Positions 1 through 8,407 of a DNA stretch of 18,009 nucleotides are shown one piece after another. Position numbers and translations under genes: made by a program. Below the pieces are notes generated by a model. It was not told the origin of the DNA and did no database searches. It saw only the letters and a list, made by a program, of their open reading frames with translations. Positions within the stretch are counted from its first letter, which is position 1. Each line of letters starts with the position of its first letter. The stretch spans positions 1-18,009 of the forward strand of contig JBLHGU010000104.1 in NCBI GenBank assembly GCA_047615875.1, given 5' to 3'. Source of the stretch: JBLHGU01 sp047615875 (GTDB lineage Bacteria; Pseudomonadota; Gammaproteobacteria; Arenicellales; CAJQKF01).

Positions 1-72
1 GAAAATGGCTACGAGAGGTTATCCTGTGTTCCACTGGATCTTCTTTGGTAGAGTAGTTACCCACACTTACAC

Positions 73-930
73 ATGATGTTGGAGGATGAATTTTCCCTTA
101 CACCACAAGAACCGCCCATCAGTGTTGGTATAGCAGGGTGTGGCGCAATGGGCTTGCCAATGGCAAATAATTTGGCTAAAAGCGGTTTTGACGTATGTGG
201 TTATGACATAAGACCTCACTCTGAGTTTCCATCATTACACCAAACCCTATGTAACGATGCTCAGCAATTATTGACGCATTGCAGTATCGTGCTTTCTGTT
301 GTTAGAGATGCCAAACAAACCGACGAACTCTGTTTTGGACACAATGGATTATTTAGTGGTTCACAAGCACCGAAAACTCTGGTCATCTGTTCCACTTTAT
401 CGACAAAGTATATTCAACACTTAAGGCAACGAATTCCAGACTCAACTCATCTGGTTGACGCGCCAATGTCCGGTGCGCCCTATCGGGCAGAAAATGGTTC
501 GCTAACTTTTATGCTGGGCGGGGAAGAGACGATAATTGCAGATTTGATGCCCCTGTTTAATGCCATGGGAGATGAGATTCATTATCTTGGCCCATTAGGT
601 AGTGGCATGACCTGTAAAGTCCTAAATAACATGCTGGCTGCCACCTCAACCGTTGCGGTTAGACAAGTGATGCAGGCATCTGAAGCTCTAGGTTTCCCGG
701 TGGAAAAGTTATTAGAGGTAGCCCGTAGCAGTTCTGGCGCGACCTGGTTTGGCGATAATTTCGATGCTATTTCCTGGTCGCGAGAAGGCTATGATCCACA
801 TAACACCATCGGTATATTGGAGAAGGACGTGCGATCGTTACAGGATACAATAGTCGACCAGGACGAACTGACGCTAAATCATTTTTCAGAAGAGATAATT
901 AAATCCCTGAAAAAGCTAACACCAAATTAA
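73..930 (+). CDS. NAD(P)-dependent oxidoreductase, 3-hydroxyisobutyrate dehydrogenase family
   Basis: A 285-residue soluble beta-hydroxyacid dehydrogenase, the usual length of the family. The Rossmann dinucleotide motif GxGxMG is at residues 22-27 (GCGAMG). The substrate-binding DAPMSG is at 129-134. The catalytic block GSGMTCKVLNN carries Lys182 and Asn186, and the conserved KD of the C-terminal helical domain is at 251-252. Members reduce or oxidise 3-hydroxyisobutyrate, tartronate semialdehyde, 2-hydroxymethylglutarate or succinic semialdehyde; the exact substrate cannot be read from sequence. Two ATGs at 73 and 76 compete as start. Neither has a clear Shine-Dalgarno, and an in-frame TAG at 49-51 excludes a longer protein. 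About 15 residues precede the fold. It ends 22 bp before the convergent cyclase gene, with no obvious terminator between. It may belong functionally to the 2-hydroxyacid catabolic genes further right, but nothing links them directly. Confidence 0.9.
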   Translation: MMLEDEFSLTPQEPPISVGIAGCGAMGLPMANNLAKSGFDVCGYDIRPHSEFPSLHQTLCNDAQQLLTHCSIVLSVVRDAKQTDELCFGHNGLFSGSQAPKTLVICSTLSTKYIQHLRQRIPDSTHLVDAPMSGAPYRAENGSLTFMLGGEETIIADLMPLFNAMGDEIHYLGPLGSGMTCKVLNNMLAATSTVAVRQVMQASEALGFPVEKLLEVARSSSGATWFGDNFDAISWSREGYDPHNTIGILEKDVRSLQDTIVDQDELTLNHFSEEIIKSLKKLTPN

Positions 931-952
931 AGTCAGACTATACCTAAGCCTA

Positions 953-2860
953 TTAATCAGGCATACCCAACTTCCTGTAAATAGCATAACGCTTCTCGGG
1001 TAACTCGGGACTTACATAGGCCAAATCAAAGGATCGAAAGCTTTTAATAGTTAAGTCCGGTCTGTCACTAAGCGACTTATCCATTATTTTTTGCGCAGCT
1101 GATTCACCTTCTACTTGAAAGATAACTAGAGCTGTATAGGCTAAAACATTTCCTCAAACCCTTTTGGCGCTGCGGCAAGGTAAGCATCTATAAAAGTGAA
1201 AGCTCGATCATATTGCTGTGCGTCTATTAACGCGCCAAATTCATCTGCAACAAGCCACCATCCATGCACTGGTTGTAGCCGTTTCGCCCTGGAAAAATAG
1301 TCCAGAGATTGCTCCGACTTGCCAACATACTTGTACACCCAGGCCGACGCACCGACAACATCTGCATCCCCGTCACCCTTTGCAAGCACCTTTTCGACAA
1401 ACTCGATTGCTTCATCCGGTATTTTCTGCACCACTCGGATCATGGCTAACATCCTGTATGCGTGATAATCATGTTCATCCAGCTTCAGCAACTTGCGAGC
1501 ATATTCTTCAGATAAGTCCAGCGAATGAAGCGGGTCTTTCGCATAACCCATTCGGGTATCCATCAGGTGGGAAAAACTGATCCCACCGTAGGCCTTAGCA
1601 ATGTTTGGATCGAGCTGAAGTGCTTGCTCATAAAGCTCTCTGGCCTTTTCATTCCCTTCTGGCATAAATATTGATTGCTCAAACTTACCCTTAACACCAG
1701 CGATAAAAGCCTGCAGATTCCTGGTACTAAGCTGCCCCGGGTGTTCACCGGAAATGGCTTTGCCATAAATTTTCTCGACGACCGCCAAGGTTATTTCATC
1801 TTGAATAGTAAACCAGTCTGACTGGGATCGGTCATAGCGACCGGACCAGATTTGATTGCCGACAACAGCATCAACCAAACTCGCCGTCACCCGCAAACTA
1901 TCTCCGACTTTTTGCAGACTTCCGGTTAGCACGAATTGAACACCAAATTCAATAGCAACACCGCGAACATCAATCGATTGGTTACTCAGTGATCTTGTCG
2001 ATTGGTTACCAATCACAAACAGTTCACCGATGGCTGTCAGGTGGGCTGATATATTTTCACTCAACCCATCTGTGAGAAAGACACCTTCATCTTCGCTGGA
2101 ACCGATAAACTTAAAAGGCATAACAGCTACAGATGGTTTGTCAGGAAGCGTCAGTTCCATCTGTTCTGGTTGAACCGGTTGAAAATCTGTCTGTTGGCTT
2201 TGCCAGAGCCAATAGCCGCCTGCGATTAATACGACAGACAATAGAATACCGGCAGTCGTCATATTCAAATAACGGTACTTAACTGACCTTTTTGTTGCAT
2301 CAGGCAATGCCGATTCACTAACCTGGAAAATTCTTACTGGGCGAGAGATATTCTTAACCTCAGTTTCCCCAAGATCGGTTAACGATACATCCAGCCGATC
2401 TCGAACCTGATCACGCACAGATCGGGAAATACAAATGCCACCGGGTTCAGCCAAAGCCTCAATTCTGGCCGCGACGTTAACACCATCGCCAAGTAAATCA
2501 TCTCCATCAACCACCACATCGCCCAGGTTCACACCCATTCGATAAACTATTTAGATGCTCGTCATCCTCTAAGTTCTTCTCACTGACTTCGTCCTGCACC
2601 TGCATAGCAAAACGAACCGCATCTGTGGCACTCTTGAACTCAATAAAATAACTATCGCCTGCGGTATTGGCCAGACGCCCATGGTGTTTCTCCATTAGTG
2701 GTTGGAAAATAGTCTCGCGATAGTTGCGTAAAGTGGCGATGGTATGATCTTCGTCAATACCCATCAGCCGGCTGTAACCAACAATATCTGCTGCGACTAC
2801 AGCGGCCAGCGTGCGTCTGGCAGTGTTACTACTTTCAACCACGTGCGGGGGTTTCCTCAT
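953..2860 (-). pseudogene. Class III adenylate/guanylate cyclase with TolB-like and TPR domains, two frameshifts
   Basis: Three reading-frame pieces rebuild one protein of about 635 residues. Piece 1 (2860 to ~2545) is the N-terminal half of a class III cyclase, with metal-binding Asp25 (AADIVGYS) and Asp69 (TAGDS). Piece 2 (~2544 to 1141) completes the domain (NVAAR, about residues 128-132). It then has one membrane helix (~200-219), a TolB/FlgO-like segment starting LPDKPSVAVMPF (~238) and TPR-like repeats. Piece 3 (~1147 to 953) reads on in another frame for about 63 residues and ends RKLGMPD-stop, the typical end of this family. The first break is an extra base at the TTT before YRMGVNLGD. 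The second is a missing T in ATGTTTTAG. The shifts cancel, so the span is a whole number of codons. The start at 2860 overlaps the upstream cyclase gene by 26 bp, so the two are probably co-transcribed. Either a true pseudogene or homopolymer sequencing errors. Confidence 0.88.
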
Positions 2861-4259
2861 TTGCTTCGATATTATTAACCTTCAGAAAATCTTCCAGTTC
2901 TTCAAGAAGTTGCTCATAGGCTGTAGTATTTGGTACCAGCACATGGTTACTTCCAGGCAACTCAACAAAAGTGGCATTGGGGATAGTTTTAGCCAGCAGT
3001 CGGCCCTCCTCAAGGGGAGAGACCCGATCACCCACGCAGTGCAAAATCAGCGTAGGCACTTTAACCTGCCGGGCCAGCTCGACAACATCGACATTGACAT
3101 TCATATCCCATACTTTGCGGGCGTTCTCCGGGCTAGTCGAAACCCGTTGCAACTCGTCGAAACCAGCCGAGACCTCGGCTGGTGCATCGGGCATAAAGTT
3201 GGATGTAAAAGTATGCAGGAAAACTGGATTAGTGGAGCCCCAGCCCTGTTCAATCATCATTCCTAACACTTCACAAAGTTGACGCTGATCCAATGAGTCG
3301 CGATTCATCCGACCACGTAAATACGCCCCAAACAATATGAGACAGGTTACCTTTTCCGGATACTCCACAGCATAACGTATAGAAAATGCGCCACCTTGAG
3401 AAATACCAAATAGCGCAAAGCGGTCTACGTCAGCTGCCTTTATCACAGCATCCATATCCTCCACCATTCTCTCTTCTGAGATATCCGAAACCTCCCACTC
3501 CGATAGGCCGTTGCCACGCTGATCAAAACGAATAAAATCCTGATGGCCTGCAATACTGGTATAAAACGGTTCCCAAATGGGACTACGCCATTCGTAGTCA
3601 AGATGATTTAGCCAGTTCGGTGCTTTTACCAATGCGTTACCCCTACCGATACGGGCCCATGCAATCTGCGTACCATCTTTTGAGGTGGTGTACTGAACCC
3701 GTTGCTTCAAAGCCAGTTCAGATTTGGTCTCACTTTTTCGTGGTTGATCTGGCAGCCATTGCCATACCCTGATCGGCCGCGAAATATTCTTTACCTTCTG
3801 GTTGCCCAGGTCTTCAAGTTGATCTTTATATTTTTCCGGTAGAGTTTGAAAAACCATATCTGAGACAGTTATACCACCGGGTTTCGCCAACCCTTCGAGT
3901 CGGGCTGCAACATTCAAACCGTCGCCAAAAAAATCATCCTCATCGAACACCAAATCGCCGAGATTAATGCCAATGCGATATTGAATGCGTCTGTCATCGT
4001 CGGCCTGGCCTTCCCGCTCCATCATTCCTAACTGAATTGCCATGGCGCACCGAATGGCATCCTGCACGGAATTGAATTCAACAATCAAGCCGTCACCGGT
4101 ATTCTTCAGCAATATACCGTCTCGCTGACTAATCTCGGGGTCGATTAACTCCTTGCGGTGGCCCTTTTGTCGGGTAATAACACCCTCTTCATCTCGCTCC
4201 ATCAAACGACTGTAACCAGCCATATCTGCTACAAGTATTACGATAAGTCGACGTTTCAA
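2835..4259 (-). CDS. Class III nucleotide cyclase fused to an alpha/beta-hydrolase
   Basis: A 474-residue two-domain protein. Residues 1-170 are a class III adenylate/guanylate cyclase domain: metal-binding Asp12 (ADMAGYS) and Asp56 (TGDG), and transition-state Asn116 and Arg120 (NVAAR). It ends in VKNISRPIRVWQW. Residues ~185-460 are an alpha/beta-hydrolase: the nucleophile elbow GISQGG places Ser287, with Asp411 (GDRVSP) and His439 (GSNHV) completing the triad. No signal peptide or membrane helix is seen, so it should act in the cytoplasm, presumably making cAMP or cGMP in response to something sensed or hydrolysed by the second domain (inference). The start codon is TTG at 4259, chosen because MKRRLIVILVADMAGYS fits the family N-terminus and no ATG or GTG precedes it before the in-frame stop. 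Only a weak GGA lies upstream. The 3' end overlaps the next cyclase gene. Confidence 0.9.
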   Translation of the reverse strand: MKRRLIVILVADMAGYSRLMERDEEGVITRQKGHRKELIDPEISQRDGILLKNTGDGLIVEFNSVQDAIRCAMAIQLGMMEREGQADDDRRIQYRIGINLGDLVFDEDDFFGDGLNVAARLEGLAKPGGITVSDMVFQTLPEKYKDQLEDLGNQKVKNISRPIRVWQWLPDQPRKSETKSELALKQRVQYTTSKDGTQIAWARIGRGNALVKAPNWLNHLDYEWRSPIWEPFYTSIAGHQDFIRFDQRGNGLSEWEVSDISEERMVEDMDAVIKAADVDRFALFGISQGGAFSIRYAVEYPEKVTCLILFGAYLRGRMNRDSLDQRQLCEVLGMMIEQGWGSTNPVFLHTFTSNFMPDAPAEVSAGFDELQRVSTSPENARKVWDMNVNVDVVELARQVKVPTLILHCVGDRVSPLEEGRLLAKTIPNATFVELPGSNHVLVPNTTAYEQLLEELEDFLKVNNIEANEETPARG

Positions 4260-4392
4260 TTTGAGTTCCAGGGATTGCGTATGCGGATGCGTCTATATTG
4301 CCTCAGATCATGCCATTTTTATCAGAAAATTGTTACCAAAGCATCTGGTGGACGGTTAGATCTACTGCGAATGCAGCTCCAAATATTGACGC

Positions 4393-4478
4393 GTTTTAGA
4401 AATTTGAACAAACATAATAATAAAAATGCCGCTAATAGGTGAGTGTTGTATTTTTCACCACGGTAGCATTTCTAAAAC
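4393..4478. repeat. 11-bp perfect inverted repeat upstream of the MetE-like gene
   Basis: GTTTTAGAAAT at 4393-4403 is exactly complemented by ATTTCTAAAAC at 4468-4478, with 64 bp between. It lies in the 231-bp intergenic region between the divergent cyclase (start 4259) and the MetE-like gene (start 4491). The right arm ends 12 bp before that start codon. It could be a paired operator or an mRNA structure. No family is recognised, and no convincing sigma-70 promoter was found in this region. Confidence 0.5.
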
Positions 4479-4490
4479 CTACTATCGATA

Positions 4491-5546
4491 ATGACCATGC
4501 CGATAACTACCACCTGTATCGGGGCCTATCCCAAACCAGACTACATTTCCACCGGTAACTGGGCAGAAGCAAGCCCTGGGCAACAGGATGGAGAATCCCG
4601 TGAATTCACCTACACCAATGATTACGCCAGCGACGTGCCGGAAGAATTATTGGTAAAGGCAACACTCGAGGCGGTTAAGGATCAGACCGCCTGTGGTATC
4701 GATATTCCTACCGATGGGGAACAACGCAGGGAGAATTACATTCACTATCATTGCCGGCATTTGCATGGTATGGATTTTGACAATCTGACCGAGAAAGTTC
4801 ACCGCAATGGAGCCGCAGTAGCGCCACTACCGACTATTCGTAGCAAAGTAAAACCCGACGGCAGCCATTTTTTATATCACGATTACAGCTCAGCCCAGGC
4901 AGCGACTGATCAGCCGCTCAAAATGACCGTGCCAGGACCGCTCACCATCATAGATACTACAGCTAACATTCACTATGAAAGCGAGAAAGCGTTGGCCAGG
5001 GACCTTGCTGATGCCCTGAATTTTGAAATACGTCATCTGGCAGATACCGGCTGCACCTATATACATAGATGAACCGCTATTTGCCCGTAAGGCAGATGAT
5101 GCTCTCGACTGGGTATTGAATGCCTGGATCGGTGTTTTCAAAAAGTCCCAAAAAGCGTCACCCGCGTAATGCATATGTGTTGCGGCTATCCGGGTCATCT
5201 AGACGACGAAGACCATTTAAAAGCTGACCCCGAAAGTTACTTTCAGCTCGCTGCAGCTATAGATGAAACCACCATACAACAGGTTTCAATTGAAGACGCC
5301 CATTGTCTGAATGACTTGAGTCTTTTGGAGCTGTATAAGGATACTGCGGTGATTCTTGGTGTGGTTGCTGTTGCCAGTTCACGTGTCGAATCAGTCGGTG
5401 AGATCACTGATCGATTACGCAACGCATTAGATCACATCGATGCGGACAGACTCGTTGCCGCGCCAGATTGCGGGCTACTAATGCTGGAACGTAAACTGGC
5501 AATGCGGAAGCTAACTAACTTGTGTACAGCAGCACATTCTATTTAG
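4491..5546 (+). pseudogene. MetE-like (cobalamin-independent methionine synthase II family, COG0620) with two frameshifts
   Basis: Frame 1 (4491-5072) carries GIDIPTDGEQRREN and VPGPLTI, the N-terminal half of the MetE catalytic barrel. It stops at TGA 5070. Shifting by one base continues the family motif IDEP and reads about 30 codons (LFARKADDALDW...) to a TAA just before 5169. Returning to frame 1 at the A-rich stretch 5139-5154 gives VTRVMHMCCGYP and the rest to 5546. Rebuilt, it is about 351 residues, the size of short MetE-like proteins lacking the MetE N-terminal domain. All four zinc ligands expected from MetE are present: His228, Cys230, Glu268 (SIEDAH) and Cys327 (APDCG), in rebuilt numbering. 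The family transfers methyl or alkyl groups to thiols such as homocysteine; the methyl donor of short forms varies. Either a recent pseudogene or sequencing errors. The intact ligands argue against long decay. Confidence 0.85.
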
Positions 5547-5598
5547 AGTCCGGCAGCATAACCTTTGCATAAAATAACCACTAATATTAGAGCATACG

Positions 5599-6930
5599 TT
5601 ATATTGTAAAGGACTTGTTTATAGCAACCGGTTCTTTTTCAGAAGTACGGTAAATTTTGTAGCGTATTCTAGGATCATCAACAGTCACGGCCATCACATT
5701 TGAGTGACTACCATAAAAAGAAGACGCAGTTATAACGCTCTTCAATTTTATTGGGCCTATTGATGAGTCGTATGGAGAATGGTATTCGTCTTTAAGCCTG
5801 GTGGTCGGTGTAAATTGATTTAATGGACTGGACATTAACTCGTGTATCGTTATAGACCTTTCATTGTCTGTCATTTTCAAGGAGCCATGATAGCTGGTGT
5901 GCATATCGCCGGTTAAGAACACGATTCGTTGAATGTCCTGATCGAAAATGTATTTCAATAGTTCATTACGTTGATCGATGAATTCATCTGCACTCCATTT
6001 ATCGCCTTTGGATTTTTTTCTCTGTGATAAGAAAGGAACGCTGGTGACAATAAACTTAATTTCGCTCCTATTGCTCTCTAGCCAGGACTTTATTGCAACC
6101 AGTTGATCACCATCAATAATCTCCCCATTCGCCTGACTCCTTCGTGTTCTTGTGTCCATTACGAAGTATTGCGCTTTGCCGTAACTAAACTGGTAGTAAT
6201 ACTGTCGCCCATCTCTTTCATTGTCTGGCGTGTCAGGATTATGACTATGTTGAAATTCGTAGTAGGTCTGCAATGCAAAACGTTTCAAGGATTGAATATC
6301 TTTTGCATCATCCATGTCATTATCAAAATTGTTTGTGATTTCATGATCATCCAAAATCATATAATGCGGACATTCCGTTAGAAACCTTCTTGCCGGTACG
6401 CAGTCTTCCCAAGCATCAAGGTATTTTTTTCTGTAATGGTCAGGGCTTCGACGTGGCTTCCTTGGGATATCTGCATATATTTGATCTCCGCAGTGCAACA
6501 TAAACCGAGCACCTAAGCTTTCAGCAACATTAGATACTCTTGTCCAAATCTTATCGGGATTTTTTATAAACCCCAAAGAATGCAAATTGCAACTACCAAA
6601 CATAAAGGTGAATTTGTCATTTGAAGTGGGGCGGGGAAAAGTTTTGATCTTTGCCGTTGTGTATGCCTCACGAATACGTTCTTCTGGTTCATCTGCGGAT
6701 GATTTTCCAAACGATACTTTTATTTTATATATCTTATCCGCGCTGAGCTCCGTTCTAACGGTAGTAGCGGTAAAAAACTCTTGTTCGCGTAACTCCAGAA
6801 TGCTGGTATCACCTTTTTTACGATCACCTGAGTCGTAAACATCAACAAACGCCACGGGCCATCTCTCTTCTCCACGGACCCAGATTTTTACAGAGTTATG
6901 AGTTGTATGCCCAATAATTAATTTCGCCAT
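5599..6930 (-). CDS. PhoD-like metallophosphatase (alkaline phosphatase D family)
   Basis: A 443-residue metallophosphoesterase of the PhoD superfamily. An N-terminal beta-rich domain (~1-100) precedes the catalytic domain: FGSC (Cys114), HCGDQIYAD (Asp149, Tyr152), LDDHEITNNF (Asp194-Asp195-His196), DTR (Asp259, Arg261) and LTGDMHTS (Asp342, His344). These are the expected metal and active-site residues, so activity on phosphomono- or diesters is plausible. Unlike classical secreted PhoD it has no Tat or Sec signal (it begins MAKLIIGHTTHNSV), so it is probably cytoplasmic; such forms are known in the superfamily. The ATG at 6930 has a perfect GGAGGT eight bases upstream. Its base composition is visibly AT-richer than the surrounding genes, hinting at separate acquisition. 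A 142-bp gap from MmgE/PrpD and a CRP-like palindrome suggest its own promoter. It converges on the MetE-like gene. Confidence 0.9.
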   Translation of the reverse strand: MAKLIIGHTTHNSVKIWVRGEERWPVAFVDVYDSGDRKKGDTSILELREQEFFTATTVRTELSADKIYKIKVSFGKSSADEPEERIREAYTTAKIKTFPRPTSNDKFTFMFGSCNLHSLGFIKNPDKIWTRVSNVAESLGARFMLHCGDQIYADIPRKPRRSPDHYRKKYLDAWEDCVPARRFLTECPHYMILDDHEITNNFDNDMDDAKDIQSLKRFALQTYYEFQHSHNPDTPDNERDGRQYYYQFSYGKAQYFVMDTRTRRSQANGEIIDGDQLVAIKSWLESNRSEIKFIVTSVPFLSQRKKSKGDKWSADEFIDQRNELLKYIFDQDIQRIVFLTGDMHTSYHGSLKMTDNERSITIHELMSSPLNQFTPTTRLKDEYHSPYDSSIGPIKLKSVITASSFYGSHSNVMAVTVDDPRIRYKIYRTSEKEPVAINKSFTI

Positions 6931-6936
6931 GAGACC

Positions 6937-6942
6937 ACCTCC
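6937..6942 (-). promoter_or_regulatory. Strong Shine-Dalgarno of the PhoD-like gene
   Basis: ACCTCC on the plus strand is GGAGGT on the coding strand, six bases plus a short spacer before the ATG at 6930. It is the clearest ribosome binding site in the window and fixes this start. Confidence 0.85.
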
Positions 6943-7001
6943 AGATTGTTTTCTTACCTTTATAATTTAACAAAAAGCTTAACACTTAAAAACTTTCCTT
7001 G

Positions 7002-7019
7002 ATGTGATTTATACCACAT
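7002..7019. promoter_or_regulatory. CRP/Vfr-like palindrome upstream of the PhoD-like gene
   Basis: The core TGTGA-TTTATA-CCACA (7003-7018) differs from the CRP consensus TGTGA-N6-TCACA at one position. The outer ATGTG/CACAT arms are perfectly symmetric. It lies about 72 bp upstream of the ATG at 6930, a workable position for an activator of that gene, with a TATAAA-like -10 candidate between. The CRP link rests on the consensus only; no crp gene is in the window. Confidence 0.5.
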
Positions 7020-7072
7020 GGCTTTTTGCCTAAAAAATCTGCAATTAAGAACTTCACTAGTCCAACCATGAA

Positions 7073-8398
7073 CTAATTGGAATTGGCCACTGTTGTCGCT
7101 AACACATTCATGGAATCAGCATCCGGGGCGATAATGTTCTGCCAAATATTACCCTGATGTTGTCCACCTATCAGCGCAGCCGCTTTATGGCATACCTTTT
7201 GTTGACGAATTTCAGTTGACATTGGATTATCAAGATCATGACTTGCACTTAAGACGCTACCGTCAAATGTGGTAATCGTGACTTTCGCCTGGGTTTCCGT
7301 TAACTCTTGGTCGGTGTTAACTTTAATCTTATCTCGCAAACTAACAAGCTCCGTATTCTGGCAGGCGTCGCTACTAAATTGATCTAGTGATGCCGTATCC
7401 CATCCAGATAGCATCATCGCCCCTGTGAATCGTAGACTAAATTTCGCTTCTAACCCAGTTACAGGTTCGGCTATGTTGCAGACTTTAAGATAACTCGGAT
7501 GTACGGTTATGCTCACACGATCAATGGAATCACCTGGCAGATCAGTCTGGCCTTGCATCTCTCCAATAGCTTCTAAAGATGCATGTGTTCCGTGGCAACA
7601 GGCATGAAACTTGTGTTGAACAGTTTCAAACACCCAGGAGCTGCCAAGTCCATTTAGGGCAACCGCGACATCATTAAAGTCAACGCTATGAGTTTCTGCG
7701 AAACCCTGTTCTGCCTCCATAGCTGATGCACATGAGACAAAACCTGCCTGAGCAAGACTAGCCGCCTCCACCCCATTAGATGCCGCCATTCCGGCATGAA
7801 AAGGCTTACCCATGGTACCAAACTGCGCCTTGAGTCCAGACGCCCTACTGGCCGTTTGCCCCAGAGCGAAACAGGTTTGCTCAACATCTAGACCGAGTAA
7901 TCGACAAGCCGCTAGTGTCGACCCAAAACTGCCAGCAGTTGCTGTCTGATGAAAGCCTCTTTCATAATGCTCTCGGCCCAGCCAGGCACCGATTCGGCAG
8001 GTTGACTCCATGCCTAGTAACGCGGCATCAAGAAAGTCTTCAAATCCTGCACCAACTTTTTCAGCCACTGCAAATGCCGCAGGAAAAACCGCGACACTGG
8101 GATGCCCTAAATAAATAAAGTGAGTATCGTCATAATCCAGCGCATGGGATATGGTGCCATTAGCCAATGCCGCTGCACGAGCCGGAAGCTTGATTTGCTG
8201 TCCAAAAACCGTCGACTCGGCAACGCCGCCTTCTGCAGCGAGCATTTCCCGAACAATATTGCTAACCGGCTCTTCACAGCCGGCAATACCTACAGCTAAC
8301 CAATCCAACAGGGATAATCTGGCAACCTCACGAGCACTCTCCGGAATAGAAGATGCTTGTGTGGATATTGCGAAATCAGCCAGGTATTGGGTCAACAT
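7073..8398 (-). CDS. MmgE/PrpD family protein
   Basis: A 441-residue member of the MmgE/PrpD fold, full length for the family (2-methylcitrate dehydratase, cis-aconitate decarboxylase, iminodisuccinate epimerase). Typical blocks are NGTISHALDYDDTH (80-93), GHPSVAVFPA (98-107), GFHQTATAGSFG (~148), MGKPFHAGMAASNGVEA (~196), KFHACCHGTHASLEA (~262) and EAKFSLRFTGAMML (~313). The family acts on small di- or tricarboxylic acids by dehydration, decarboxylation or epimerisation; the substrate here is unknown. It is the last gene of a five-gene minus-strand run, starting 9 bp after the acyl-CoA dehydrogenase stop, so co-transcription is very likely. It probably follows CoA activation and dehydrogenation, or processes a side product; that is inference. 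The absence of prpB/prpC-type neighbours argues against the methylcitrate cycle. Confidence 0.92.
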   Translation of the reverse strand: MLTQYLADFAISTQASSIPESAREVARLSLLDWLAVGIAGCEEPVSNIVREMLAAEGGVAESTVFGQQIKLPARAAALANGTISHALDYDDTHFIYLGHPSVAVFPAAFAVAEKVGAGFEDFLDAALLGMESTCRIGAWLGREHYERGFHQTATAGSFGSTLAACRLLGLDVEQTCFALGQTASRASGLKAQFGTMGKPFHAGMAASNGVEAASLAQAGFVSCASAMEAEQGFAETHSVDFNDVAVALNGLGSSWVFETVQHKFHACCHGTHASLEAIGEMQGQTDLPGDSIDRVSITVHPSYLKVCNIAEPVTGLEAKFSLRFTGAMMLSGWDTASLDQFSSDACQNTELVSLRDKIKVNTDQELTETQAKVTITTFDGSVLSASHDLDNPMSTEIRQQKVCHKAAALIGGQHQGNIWQNIIAPDADSMNVLATTVANSN

Positions 8399-8407
8399 AG
8401 TGTCATC

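Noticed and set aside
1..51. Open frame from the window edge to a TAG at 49-51 that could be the tail of an upstream gene
   Set aside because: Only 16 codons, other frames are equally open, and no family resemblance is visible.
1139..1155. Programmed -1 frameshifting at ATGTTTTAG in the cyclase/TPR gene
   Set aside because: No proper slippery heptamer in the zero frame and no evident downstream structure; the same gene has a second, opposite shift, so plain indels are simpler.
1218..3282. Plus-strand open frames of 100-150 codons within this range
   Set aside because: They lie antisense to the cyclase genes, whose domain motifs are unmistakable, and show no protein-like motifs.
4386..4418. 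A sigma-70 promoter with TTGACG and CATAAT before the MetE-like gene
   Set aside because: The spacing is 21 bp, too long for a convincing promoter.
6325..6345. A second TGTGA-containing CRP-like site
   Set aside because: Inside the phosphatase coding region, and the second half-site has three mismatches.
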